From Chrysomallon squamiferum (Eukaryota; Mollusca; Gastropoda; Neomphalida; Peltospiridae), in assembly GCA_012295275.1 (NCBI GenBank), contig CM022671.1:32431927-32495926 (forward strand): 64,000 nt of DNA. Direction: 5' to 3'. Shown here piece after piece: positions 25,701 to 52,410 of the stretch (position 1 is its first letter; each line of letters opens with the position of its first letter). A program made the translations under genes and the position numbers. The notes below the pieces were generated by a model. It was not told the origin of the DNA. It saw only the letters and a list, made by a program, of their open reading frames with translations, and did not search any database.

Positions 25701-26326
25701 ACCGATCAACTGACCGGCTGCCTACAGCACATACTTGGTTAGATCATTATTCTTTAATACCCTAAAATATTTTACCTTTCAGTAGCATCATTATAAATTT
25801 CATAAATCTCTATTTGTAATTCAGTGGAAATAAAGGAATCTTAGATGAAGCTGGAATTTATTAGACATGGTTCTTAATAACATAGAAATATGTTAATAAA
25901 GCATCAGCTTTCAGTAAAATAACTGCTGTCATTATTTTTAAATTTATTAATTATCTTCTATAATAAAGTGCACCACCCCTCCCCAGACCTGGATTCGGTT
26001 TGTTCAAATCACTTTCACATATTGTTTCTCAGGTATTCTTGTTCTTTATTGGTCTTTAGCAATGGAAACTGTAATTGATCATTTTCTACATTATGTTGCT
26101 TGGAGTATATCTGAGATGCAAGCTGGATGTTTAGAGAAAGCAATTTTATTTTCAAATGCTACATATGTTATTAACAAAATAGCATTTAAACAACTGATTT
26201 CTATTTCCTGTTTTTGTTTTTAGCTTCAACCAGCTGGACCTGCCAGCCTATGAGACCTATGACAAACTGAGACACATGCTTCTCCTTGCAATCAGTGAGT
26301 GCTCAGAAGGATTTGGGCTTGCTTGA
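37..26326 (+). CDS. HUWE1: HUWE1 HECT-type E3 ubiquitin ligase, 3' two thirds (46 exons, 5' end outside window)
   Basis: HUWE1 (Mule/ARF-BP1) is a giant HECT E3 ligase that ubiquitinates substrates such as p53, MCL1, MYC and histones in nucleus and cytoplasm. Forty-six exons chain without a frame break into 3,011 residues plus stop; the equivalent human part, from the UIM to the end of the 4,374-residue protein, is about 3,050 residues. Domain order seen: UIM, WWE, helical repeats, a BH3-like segment, Asp/Glu-rich tract, Ser/Thr-rich disorder, three UBM motifs and C-terminal HECT ending in [10 protein letters not shown] and TGA (26324-26326). All introns are GT-AG. The first exon begins in frame after an acceptor at 35-36, so the N-terminal third lies upstream of the window. 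Exon coordinates are given in the segment entries below. The family assignment is certain; individual exon edges rest on frame and homology, not on transcripts. Confidence 0.97.
1950..3414 (+). CDS. HUWE1: HUWE1 exons w5-w9: WWE domain
   Basis: Exons 1950-2068, 2339-2426, 2600-2715, 2964-3015 and 3291-3414. The WWE domain spans the last three. It shows the Trp motif [15 protein letters not shown], then [15 protein letters not shown] and [19 protein letters not shown] domains bind poly-ADP-ribose or mediate contacts in ubiquitin ligases. The 52-nt exon at 2964-3015 is the shortest in this gene part and is needed for the domain: joining it restores both frame and homology. The sequence after the domain is Lys/Glu-rich linker. 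Confidence 0.95.
4019..5708 (+). CDS. HUWE1: HUWE1 exons w10-w13: conserved helical region after WWE
   Basis: Exons 4019-4112, 4445-4685, 5078-5270 and 5550-5708. Diagnostic strings match HUWE1: [42 protein letters not shown] and [10 protein letters not shown]. The region forms part of the long alpha-solenoid ring seen in HUWE1 structures and lies between WWE and the BH3-like segment. The glycine/serine-rich linker ([17 protein letters not shown]) matches a similar loop in vertebrates. No odd features. Confidence 0.94.
6119..7549 (+). CDS. HUWE1: HUWE1 exons w14-w16: BH3-like segment and solenoid
   Basis: Exons 6119-6267, 6606-6818 and 6985-7549. The first covers the place where vertebrate HUWE1 carries the BH3 motif that binds MCL1. 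Here the aligned helix reads [18 protein letters not shown]; the Gly-Asp typical of BH3 is replaced by Val-Asn (see findings). The later exons are well conserved solenoid: [57 protein letters not shown] and [12 protein letters not shown]. The 565-nt exon is the second largest of the gene part. Confidence 0.93.
7651..7801 (+). pseudogene. Decayed tandem copy of HUWE1 exon w17
   Basis: A stretch starting at 7730, right after an AG, reads in the exon frame [20 protein letters not shown] and then a TGA at 7798-7800. The real exon at 7889 starts [20 protein letters not shown]. The matching nucleotides are clearly alike, about 30 of 36 in the best block. Flanking intron DNA is copied too: TAAATCAATAAAAA at 7651 matches TAAATCAGTAAAAA at 7802, and AATAATTTAT occurs at 7715 and 7865. 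The copy has a weak pyrimidine tract, an in-frame stop and no obvious donor, so it is most likely a dead exon. Confidence 0.72.
7889..9439 (+). CDS. HUWE1: HUWE1 exons w17-w20: acidic region
   Basis: Exons 7889-8031, 8449-8542, 8951-9100 and 9309-9439. The encoded part is acidic and disordered and ends in a long Asp/Glu run built from GAT/GAC/GAA codons (about 9345-9439). Vertebrate HUWE1 has an acidic tract in the same place, which is known to act in substrate and inhibitor binding in the ring-shaped enzyme. Sequence identity is low, as expected for disorder; assignment rests on the continuous frame between conserved flanks. A decayed copy of the first exon lies just upstream at about 7651-7799. 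Confidence 0.88.
9606..12225 (+). CDS. HUWE1: HUWE1 exons w21-w25
   Basis: Exons 9606-9774, 10358-10453, 10902-11106, 11428-11584 and 12099-12225. The start continues the acidic tract. Conserved landmarks are [12 protein letters not shown], the motif [20 protein letters not shown] (split by an intron), [11 protein letters not shown], and the Trp-containing [20 protein letters not shown]. They match the human stretch between the acidic tract and the Ser/Thr-rich region. The first exon contains a short internal repeat, [13 protein letters not shown], with no vertebrate counterpart that I recognise. Confidence 0.91.
12835..15183 (+). CDS. HUWE1: HUWE1 exons w26-w30: charged helix and Ser/Thr-rich linker
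   Basis: Exons 12835-12986, 13308-13407, 13567-13876, 14229-14509 and 14983-15183. The first begins with a conserved charged helix, [20 protein letters not shown], like the human [17 protein letters not shown]. The rest is a long Thr, Ser, Pro and Ala-rich disordered linker, poorly conserved in sequence but present with similar composition in vertebrates. Boundaries were set by phase alone: for example AGACG followed by a donor at 13877 joins A at 14229 to make one Arg codon. Edges in this low-identity part are less secure than elsewhere. Confidence 0.85.
15513..16353 (+). CDS. HUWE1: HUWE1 exons w31-w32: ubiquitin-binding UBM repeats
   Basis: Exons 15513-15700 and 16041-16353. Three UBM-type motifs with the Leu-Pro core are visible: [36 protein letters not shown] (split by the intron after EE) and [20 protein letters not shown] related degenerate unit, [17 protein letters not shown], follows. 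The same three motifs occur in human HUWE1, where they bind ubiquitin. The exon can end at 16353 (donor GTGTGA) or at 16335 (donor GTGCTC). Both leave one G and keep the frame; the longer form fits the family length better. Confidence 0.94.
16354..18093 (+). other. HUWE1 intron, 1.74 kb
   Basis: This is one of the longest introns in the gene part. It holds a T-run of over 30 bases at about 16668-16700, another at about 17695-17712, and ordinary AT-rich DNA. I see no exon-like block, RNA gene or transposon ORF. A short open stretch past 16353 is donor read-through only. Confidence 0.7.
18094..19215 (+). CDS. HUWE1: HUWE1 exon w33: single 1,122-nt exon
   Basis: The acceptor at 18092-18093 and the donor at 19216 delimit an exon of 1,122 nt, by far the largest here. 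It carries highly conserved HUWE1 blocks: [93 protein letters not shown] and [17 protein letters not shown]. Low-complexity linkers between them (Lys/Ser-rich) are poorly conserved. The unbroken 374-codon frame through this domain is strong evidence that the gene is functional. The region is part of the C-terminal half of the solenoid. Confidence 0.96.
19591..22493 (+). CDS. HUWE1: HUWE1 exons w34-w39
   Basis: Exons 19591-19682, 20080-20237, 20601-20717, 21114-21304, 21680-21955 and 22296-22493. Landmarks: the core [77 protein letters not shown] and [18 protein letters not shown]. These match the human sequence before the HECT domain. The exon at 21680-21955 is a Pro/Ser/Thr-rich disordered linker ending in MPMEVEEN, comparable to the human SPMDVDQ linker. 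Confidence 0.93.
22784..26326 (+). CDS. HUWE1: HUWE1 exons w40-w46: HECT catalytic domain and stop
   Basis: Exons 22784-23014, 23323-23598, 23911-24181, 24527-24632, 24993-25292, 25547-25737 and 26224-26326. The conserved lead-in ([20 protein letters not shown]) is followed by the HECT fold: [110 protein letters not shown] and [19 protein letters not shown]. The catalytic cysteine, in HTCFNQLDLP, accepts ubiquitin as a thioester before transfer to substrate. Its codon is split, TG at 25736-25737 and C at 26224. The protein ends SEGFGLA as in vertebrates. All key residues are present, so an active ligase is expected. Confidence 0.97.
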
Positions 26327-26616
26327 GCATTCAGAAAAATCTTCAAACATCCAGTCAGTTAATACCACCTAGAGAGATTATTTCGGTGGATTAATATTAA
26401 AATAAGGATTTAGAATTTGAATGAGCTTGCCATTATAAATGAACCCGAAGAGAACGCTGAATGTTATTATTTTGTATTTATTTATTTTTTTAAAAATTAA
26501 AAAAAAAAAAAGGACCAAATTTGTATTTTGACATTATGACATGTTGGCTCTGTTTTAAATGTGACAGCATAACCTAAAAGACCAGGATGAATCAAATGCC
26601 AGAGCCAGCTTGCAGT

Positions 26617-26647
<31 letters not shown>

Positions 26648-27146
26648 GTGTTTGTGAAACATTTGACTGACATGAACAGTTAAAAGTTAAATGTTCTTGT
26701 TATTGATGGCTTAAGATCCTATTAGTTACTTTTTTGCAAATGCTTAACATAAAAGGCTTAAGCCAAATTAAACCAAGTGCTAGAAAGACTTTGTGTTTTC
26801 TTGTTTAATACACATCAATGTAAAAATGTTAAACATGAGTGGAATTTCTGCAACAGTATACATAAGGAAACCACTACAGAAGAGAGTATGAACTGGACAA
26901 AGGCTTTGGAATGTTTTACTGTATTGAACAAATTAAGAATAAAATATTCTTCCTTAAGATATGTATAAATGTAACTGATATGTATATATACAGACAAAAA
27001 TCACACAATGCTTGTATAGAGAATGTTAAAAATTGTTTGTCTGCACAGGGACTGAGTGGGGATTTGGTTAAAATTGTTTGCTGCATTAGAACAGAGAAGA
27101 ATCTTTGTACATTAAAATTACAGTGTAAAGATGTGAATTGCACCAG

Positions 27147-27152
27147 AATAAA
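27147..27152 (+). terminator. Candidate HUWE1 poly(A) signal AATAAA
   Basis: Canonical hexamer about 820 nt after the HUWE1 stop, followed about 30-50 nt later by a T/GT-rich element around 27180-27195. It is one of several AATAAA copies in AT-rich DNA, so it is only a candidate. Confidence 0.3.
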
Positions 27153-29034
27153 CACACCAGTGAGCTTTTATCCTATTTAAGTCTTGAAGTGTTGGTAGAG
27201 GAAATGTTAAAAAAAATAATATTTTTTCCAAATATATACTTTGTAAATGTTTACAGATTTGACTATATGTGTGTGGAGCTGTATGCCTATTGATAAATTT
27301 ACGTTAGTCCTGTGTTGATTTTTTTACTTAAGTCTAATGTTGACATAATTTGGCATGTGCTGATATTATGGAATCTTAACACACACTTATTTATATTCAA
27401 ACATGGGTTTGTGCATATTTTGTTCTCTCTCTCCCTCTCTCTCTCTCCCCCCCCACCAATTTCCTCTGTTTTATTGTAATTGGTGTCTCAAACCAAAGAC
27501 AAGATTGTTTTTAATTTTGCTTCCCCTTTTAAATTGCATCAACATCGTATTAATATTCATGCCAGATAAAAAAAAAAAAATTCTCTCCTATTTTGAATGA
27601 AAGGAACTGAAAAAAAAATCGAGTGAAAGGGTTAGGGATAGGAAACTTCTATAGAGAATGTGACATTTTGAGATTAAATTGATGTTTGGGTTTTTTTTCT
27701 TGTACAGTTTGGAAATATTGATGCAAATACAGTAAAATGTCAGTTTTGTGAATTGTATTATACTTGAAAACTTGAAATGTTACTGTAAATGTTGCTAAAT
27801 CCTGAAATTGTTCAGATGTGATGTCATTAGTTGTATTTGTGTTAAACGTCAATATAATCACAAAAAGATGAAAAAAAAAATGTTAAAGAATCATAAATAG
27901 TATCTTTGTTTACTGCAATTTTCAGATGTCAAATTGAAATTTCAAGTATAAATTAAAAATGTTCTTCAGTAATAATGTTTCCTGTGTTGTCTTTGCATTG
28001 TTTTGTGTTTTTTCTTCTTTTCTTTTTAAATTTTTATTTCCTTTTTTTTTAATTGCTTTTATTTTATTGATGCCCTTTCTTGATTGAAAAAATATTTTAA
28101 ATAATCACTGTGCATTATACTAAGGTAATAGAAATTAGCCTATTCAGTGAAAATGGACATGTAGAAGTTGTCTTAGGATAGCAGACAGAAAAATAATTTG
28201 CGAACTGGATGGTGAATGCATTGCATTGATATTACATCATTTTAGCGTGGGACAATATAAATTACTGCATAAGCTATGTCAGGAACTCTGAAGTTTGTTT
28301 TGGACAGTAATAAACAGTTTTATGCAAAACTGAAAGAACAAAAATGGATTTGTGTAACCTTTCTCTTGAAAAAAGAGAAGCCACAAATATTTTGAGAAAC
28401 TAAAGCTGTCATTGAATATTTTAAGAGAAAACCCACATTTTTGTTTATATGAACGTAGAGAGCAGTAAACTTGTGAACAAGCTGAGATAGTTTTGACTCA
28501 AAATGAAACTGAAAATAGATATTTGATTGCATACATATGAAAGGAATATGCTCAGTAATTTAATAACTCATCCTTTCTCAGGTTATAAAAAAAAAAAAAA
28601 AAATCAATTGAAATAAATTGAAAATTCGGTGTATTACTATTAAAACAAAAGCAGACAATATAAATATCAACACGCATAACAGTATATGAGACATTTAAAA
28701 CATGAATGTTTATCTTAAGAGTCAGCATTGAAATTATTTTAATTTAAATTTTCTTTTTAAGTTTTAATCATCCATTTTCAACTTTAAAAAAAAATCATTT
28801 TTCTTAGTGAAAAAAAATAAAAGCAAATTAAAAAAAAAAAAAAAAGAATGTTCTAAGAATAATAGAACAAAAATAGCTAACCTCTTCATGTTACTTTTTA
28901 AATACATTTATTACTGTCAGTTTTAAATGAGTAATATAAAACAAGACATAAATAAGACTATAACATATTCATTAAGTAACAAAATTTATTTATAGATGTA
29001 TTTATTTAATTATTTTTATTATTTAGGAGCTAAA

Positions 29035-29035
<1 letters not shown>

Positions 29036-29115
<80 letters not shown>

Positions 29116-29135
29116 TAATTAATTAATTTAATTAA
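29036..29135. repeat. (AAT)n microsatellite followed by (AATT)n
   Basis: About 26 uninterrupted AAT units are followed by several AATT units. The repeat lies in the spacer between HUWE1 and TRIM37, roughly 600 nt before the TRIM37 start codon. Confidence 0.95.
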
Positions 29136-29414
29136 CAATCATAAAAAATGTTCTAAAATTTGGTAATACAAGCAATAAAAACAAATAACGAAAAATGATA
29201 CATGGAAAATGAAATAAATGGTGATAGGCAACATACGACTGAATAAAACTGCCTACTCAACATTGCAAGTAAACTAATGTTTTGCAGTTGCTATGGTTCA
29301 TTCTACCGATAATGAAAACTACTTTTGGAACACTGAACCTCGGGATTTCTCTTTATTTAAATCATTAGTAGCAATTACCATCAAATAATATATCTGTTTA
29401 TCTGTTTATCTACT

Positions 29415-29457
29415 GACACACAAACACACACGCGCGCGTGCGCGCAGATATATATAT
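29415..29457. repeat. Alternating purine-pyrimidine tract, CA/CG/TA
   Basis: A run of CA dinucleotides passes into CGCGCGCGTGCGCGC and then into TATATATA. It is the most CpG-dense stretch of the intergenic region and is typical of sequence able to adopt Z-DNA under supercoiling. It lies about 290-330 nt upstream of the TRIM37 start codon. Confidence 0.85.
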
Positions 29458-29519
29458 TCAAATTTGTATTCTCAGCTTTCTAAAATTTGTCCTGTCATCA
29501 AAAATAGCCTACTCATTAT

Positions 29520-29743
29520 AATTTTTATAAAGTAATACGCCCGAAGTACACCATAGTTGTCACCCGAAGTTAGACGGTTTCCATTCGTAAAATTATTTTG
29601 CTGAGCAACAGGCAGGCGCAACAGTTAAGCGACATCAGTGGATCATTTCTGAAAATGGAGAAGTTTGTTTGGATTTTGGGTGATGGTGTCACTGTTTTGT
29701 AATCTGTTATAAAAAATATAAAAAAATTAACATTGAAAATATA
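29520..29743 (+). promoter_or_regulatory. Probable TRIM37 core promoter and 5' UTR
   Basis: This short stretch is richer in CpG than the DNA around it. TATAAA lies at 29526-29531, and two copies of CCGAAGT stand 23 nt apart (29541 and 29564). If the TATA box is used, transcription would start near 29556-29562. The rest would be 5' UTR with a 15-codon upstream ORF (29655-29702). No acceptor needs to be assumed before the first coding exon. The assignment is inferred from composition and position only. Confidence 0.4.
29655..29702 (+). CDS. Upstream ORF of TRIM37 (15 codons)
   Basis: ATG at 29655 with A at -3 and G at +4 opens a short frame, MEKFVWILGDGVTVL, ending at TAA (29700-29702), 41 nt before the TRIM37 ATG. 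Its start context is as good as that of the main ORF. If it lies in the mRNA it would be expected to lower TRIM37 translation or require re-initiation. Whether the mRNA includes it is not known. Confidence 0.35.
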   Translation: MEKFVWILGDGVTVL

Positions 29744-47498
<17,755 letters not shown>

Positions 47499-49029
47499 AA
47501 ATCTTTTCAGCATCACAATCATTTCAGCAAAAACACTGTTTTAGTTGTGCACTAGAAAAAAAGTATTTATACGTGTAAAAGATATATTTTGAACCACATG
47601 ATGTATGTAGCATTATTCAGTGTCTTGTCACTTCATCTTGGCTAGAGGTAGTATCTGTCACACACTCTGTCTGTCGTCTTTTATTAAAAATTAGTGTTAG
47701 TATTTATTATTAATTTTATTAGAAATGGATGGATGAATCTGCTGACTGTTTCTGTAAAACTTTTCTTTTTTTCTTTTATTTCGATTATTTTTTGTTTTTA
47801 TTCATAGAATTTTCATGTGGATCTTTTAGAAACAAGTTTTCTTAAGAAAAATAATTAGTAAATGAACAGACATTTTAGAGGGAAAAAATTAGTGGAAAAT
47901 CTTAATATAATAACTTTTTATTACTATTATTTTTATATATATATTTATTTACACACAGACACACACATATTTAATGGTTAATAAATAATTAAGAACTGTG
48001 ACAGATAAATAGTTTAACAGGAAAAGTTAATATTTTCAAAATATGTAAAACCATTAAAGCTGTGTATTTTGTTGTCTATATTATATATATATAAATCAAC
48101 ATAGGATGGCTTTGTTAATTTTAAAAGTAATTACGTTTTGGCTTCCATAAAATATTATTAAACTTAATTTGGCTTTTAGTGAATACCTTTTAAAAAGTAA
48201 AAGGTACTATCATATAACTTACCTTCTTTATTTTCTTTAATTTTTTTTATACACTTATTACTATTAATTTTATTATTATTTATTTATTTTATATTTTTTT
48301 TATTTATTCCATAAAAAGATTCAGTTTCTTAAATATTGTTTTGATTAAGTGGTATAAATGTTAACATTTTACGGTTATCTAAACAGTTGAATACATACTG
48401 TTTAAAATATTAATTAGTGTGCTATCTGGGAATATTAATATTAAAAGTATTGTAGAGAGACAGAACAAAAGCTTAGATTTGTTTTTTTACTTTTATATTG
48501 TGGAATGTAGCTTTTAAGATATATTTAAGATGTGTTTAAAAAACTATATAAAAAAATATTCATCTTACTAGGATAACAGATGTAGTTTATCTTGAATTTC
48601 ATATATATTCTTGTATTTTTTAAATAAGATATATGGCATCCATTAAAAAAAATGTATTTTAAATTACATATATGATTAACATATGAAGATTTATTAAGAA
48701 AGTGGTTATTTTAAGGGAAATTAATTTTTTGGTTTTCTTTCAAAATTGATTTAATAATTTGTGCTGAGAATTTACTGTGATAACAAAGTTGGATTATTAA
48801 ATATTGTTGTAAATATATAAAAACAGGTTGTTTGTAAGACATTGTGTGTAAAAATTAAATATCTGTGATTTTTAAAACAAATTTGTTTTGAGAATTAATA
48901 ACAAACTGGACTGCTTCAGCTAGTATTTAAATTTGTATTCAGAATCTCTTTAGCAAAATTTAGAAAACTTAAAGTGAACGTATTAGCAAGAGAATTGACA
49001 AATAAACTAAACAAGGAATCATTCTTCAT

Positions 49030-49190
49030 TTAACATGAACATATCAGCAAACATAAAGTGAAAATTAGCAAGCATTCACACATAATTTGAACATTAGCAA
49101 GCATTCATGTATGTCATGTGAAAATATTAATGTTCACATGTGTAAAATGAACACTAGCAAACATTTGCACATATAAAATGAATATTTTGG
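49030..49190. repeat. About 30-bp degenerate tandem array
   Basis: The motif TTAGCAAGCATTCAC and variants recur with AGCAA at 49046, 49067, 49096 and 49156 (the last two are two periods apart), separated by AAAATGAACA-like linkers. It probably lies in the TRIM37 3' UTR if the poly(A) signal at 49797 is used. Confidence 0.65.
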
Positions 49191-49796
49191 TTTATTATAT
49201 CAAAGGATACTGGGATTAATTTTGTTAAATTGTTTTCAAGGTGTACGATTGCACATGGTGAAAGGTCATTTTGAATTTGGGTTACATTCCAAAATAACCA
49301 AAAAAAAATGTTGAGTTACACTTTTCAGATATTTTATTTATTGAACTTTGCCACAGAAACTGAAAAAAAAGAAAAAGATTTTTGTATTATTTTAACTATG
49401 CATTTAATGTGTGAGAGAAGGAACAAATGATGTTATCAAACATTCACAGACACATTTTTATTTTCTTTGAGGTCATTTAATGCACAGATTAAATGATGGT
49501 TGTGAGAACAAATACATATATTTTTTAACTGAAAAACAATTACAGTATTACAGGATAAACATGTCATTTATTTATAATACCTTTTCCATTTCACAAATCA
49601 TTCCTCATTTTGTAACACTTGTTTTCAAATTCATGAAGGATGTGAATATTTTTGTATGTATGGTAAGACTAATACACCACTGAACTAATAATTTCACATT
49701 TAATTGGATGAAAGTTTGATGCAACAATTGGATTTCTTTATTATAATGTTATATGAAAACTGTTGGAACATGTTTCCTAGCACCACATTTTGCACT

Positions 49797-49802
49797 AATA
49801 AA
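49797..49802 (+). terminator. Candidate TRIM37 poly(A) signal AATAAA
   Basis: Canonical hexamer followed about 20-45 nt later by an unusually GT-rich stretch (around 49817-49843, TTGTGTTAATTTGGGTTGTT). This pairing is the classic cleavage signal and is the best I see after the TRIM37 stop. It would give a 2.3 kb 3' UTR. An earlier AATAAA at 47980 lacks such a partner. Confidence 0.45.
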
Positions 49803-50407
49803 AAATGTTTCTTCCTTGTGTTAATTTGGGTTGTTTGTTGTTTAATACATGCTGAAGTCTCTTATTGTTTCATTCATTTAACAGCAAGATCATAGCAGTA
49901 GCCATGATACTTTTTTCTTTCTTATGCTATACTGTAAGATAGTTGAGAATATTAAAGATAGAAATAATAATAAAAGTAAAGAAAAAAAATGTAAAATAAA
50001 ATAAATGAAATACAGTTCATAAAAAGGTTACCATAAACTCATTTTAAGTATTTTTAATTTCATTTTTTTCTATTGCAGCTGTTTCTCCATTTACTGCTAA
50101 ATCAAAAATGAGTAGCCCATCACATAGCTGCACTGTTTTCTTCTTGCATATTGCATAATCTTTAATCATAAAATACATTAAAAAAATTAACAGTATGATG
50201 AGGATTATATAAATAAATAAAAAATGTCTTTCTTCCTTACATGTATGACTTTATTATTTCCCAGTAAGTTAACTTCTAAAACAAGAAAACAATACCTATT
50301 GGTGAATATATTTTAATAACATCTCAACAAATCTATTTGGTGAAGTTATTTTGTAAAATCGGGGGGAAAATCCTGCTGTTACACTTACAGTGGCAAGAAG
50401 CTAGTAA

Positions 50408-50580
50408 CAATCCTAAGTCTATTGACATATTTGATCCTGATACATCTGTTAATATATCTTACCCTGGTTCATTCAGTGTAAGTGATTTGGGTTCATCTGT
50501 TGATACAGCTTATCCTGGTTCACTCTGTATAACTGATTTTTGTTCATGTTGATTTTACTGATCCTGGTTACTCTGTTGAT
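50408..50580. repeat. 51-bp tandem repeat, coding-like period
   Basis: CATCTGTT/CATGTT anchors fall at 50443, 50494 and 50545, exactly 51 nt apart, and CCTGGTTCA-type anchors at 50463 and 50514. A less similar copy precedes at about 50412. One plus-strand frame stays open and reads a 17-residue repeat, SSVDTAYPGSLCITDFC and relatives, before a stop near 50552. No start, splice context or homologue supports a gene. Confidence 0.75.
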
Positions 50581-52371
50581 ATAACTGCATTGAAAGGCTC
50601 TCCAAGATCAAAATGAAGAAGAAAAATGAATTTTTTCATCTTGTGACATAATTTGGTATACTGAAATATTCACTTGGACCCAGTGTATTCATAACTGCAG
50701 AGAATCCTACTATCGTCACTCTAATTTGGCCTTGATGAAGGAAGCAATGTCTTAATGGCATCTCAACAAATTTTGATTTATAATTGTTTTGCTTTAGATT
50801 TTTTAAATATTGATGTAAGACAGGAAACCAACTATGCTGACCTTGTTCCATTGACTAGCAGCAAGATCCATATGAAAATAAAAACACATGTACCATGTCC
50901 TTTGGCTGCTAATTCAGAAACAGTTTAATGAAAATGCCAAGATGGACTGATCTTGCAGCAGTGATAGTGTGAAATACAATATTCTCTATTTTTGTAAGAT
51001 GAAAAATGATGGGCTGAAGAAAAAACAAAAAAACAAAACAAATATCTTAATAAATTATTTAATAAAAATGTTAAAAATATTTTTTTTTATTTTTTTTTAT
51101 ATATTTCTTTTTAAATCAAAATGTAAAAAATGCAAAAAAAAAAACAAAAAAAAAATATGTTCATTTTATTTCTTATTTAACCATTTTAAATATTGCCAAC
51201 TAAAGGCTGATTTATGATAAAGCATAAATATAATGCTTTGTTCCAGCTTTAAAAAATAGTGGATTTTCATGTTTTTTAAAGACCCTTGGTATCCATTATA
51301 GCTGTATTAGATTTTTAATTAAAGAGGAAACCACTAGTAGAGTTCAACAGCAAAGATATTTAACTATTTTATATATGTATATTCCTGCAGATGTGAAATA
51401 CCATAGCTCTTGGCCAAAGTTGCATACAAAATTGAGTGTTGTTTTAAAAATTACTTATTTAAAATATATATATATTGTGTGGGTATGGGTGGGTGCAATC
51501 ATTTTCCTGTATTTTTAAAAATTAACTCTATTTCAGTAATGTCCAATCACGCATGATATTTAATACATAATTCCAATCCATCTTTGCTTTCTTTCATCTT
51601 AATCTTTATATAAAATATATTTTCTATTTTAATATAATTAATAATCATTGATAACATTTTTTATGACCATTAATCTGGAATTAATAACAAAAAATAATAA
51701 TAATAAAAATAATAATAAATTAACTATCAAATTTTTTATTTATTTTATTTTTATTTAATTTATTAATTAATAATAAAACATTTAAAATCATCAAACTGTT
51801 TATTAATTGTTACATTTGAAATGACTTTGAATACTCAATAATAAAACAGTTTTTATTTACCATTGTACATACTGTATACAAAGCTTTCCTATTTATTTGT
51901 AATATTTTAATGGAATGATTATTTGTAAACTGATTATGCAAAGGCTAATTTGTTTTATTTTTTATTATGATATGTTCTGAATCAAAAGTACATGTTATGT
52001 GATATATAAGATATATAATCACTAATATGTTTAACAAAATAATTATACATTTTTAAAAATAAAATACTGATAATACATGTATTTGGATACACTCTATAAT
52101 AAAAGGCTTAGTTACTTTTTTTTTTAAACAAACACAGTTCCATGTTTTTCTAATTTGGTTACAAATCACTTGTATATAATAATATCATAAATGGTAAGTA
52201 GTATATACATACACATTATAAAAGGCACTATAACACAGTACATTTCCCAGGGGTCAGTTTTAATCATTTTGTTTTGACCATCTCAACTGACCAGTAGATT
52301 TTTGTTAGTTCTTAAATGCAAGATGCAGAGAATATGTAGGAAAGGACAAATTTTATATTTAACAGAATCAA

Positions 52372-52410
52372 TGTTGTTGTTGTTGTTGTTGTTGCTGCTG
52401 CTGCTGCTGC
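52372..52410. repeat. (TTG)n(CTG)n trinucleotide tract
   Basis: About seven TTG units run into six CTG units without a break in phase. It lies between the two convergent genes. Confidence 0.93.

Larger units (their letters stand above)
26327..29519 (+). other. HUWE1 3' UTR and HUWE1-TRIM37 intergenic region
   Basis: No gene is visible in this 3.2 kb. It begins with the HUWE1 3' UTR. Candidate poly(A) signals AATAAA occur at 26938, 27147 and 28309. The one at 27147 is followed by a GT-rich stretch within 50 nt. The rest is AT-rich DNA with A-runs (28590-28605, 28830-28845) and a long AAT repeat at 29036-29114. Where the UTR ends cannot be told from sequence alone. Confidence 0.6.

Noticed and set aside
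16-26326. let-7/mir-98 type microRNA in HUWE1 introns (present in vertebrate HUWE1)
   Set aside because: I looked for GAGGTAGT cores in the introns and found none with a hairpin partner. A short GAGGTAGTA match at about 47646 is in the TRIM37 3' UTR, too short and without a precursor-like fold.
26777-27180. Small open frames on both strands after HUWE1
   Set aside because: They overlap one another in the HUWE1 3' UTR, have no recognisable domain, and carry poly(A)-signal candidates inside.
50969-51217. Lys/Phe-rich open frame in the intergenic region
   Set aside because: Composition is that of A- and T-runs; no splice or start context and no homology.
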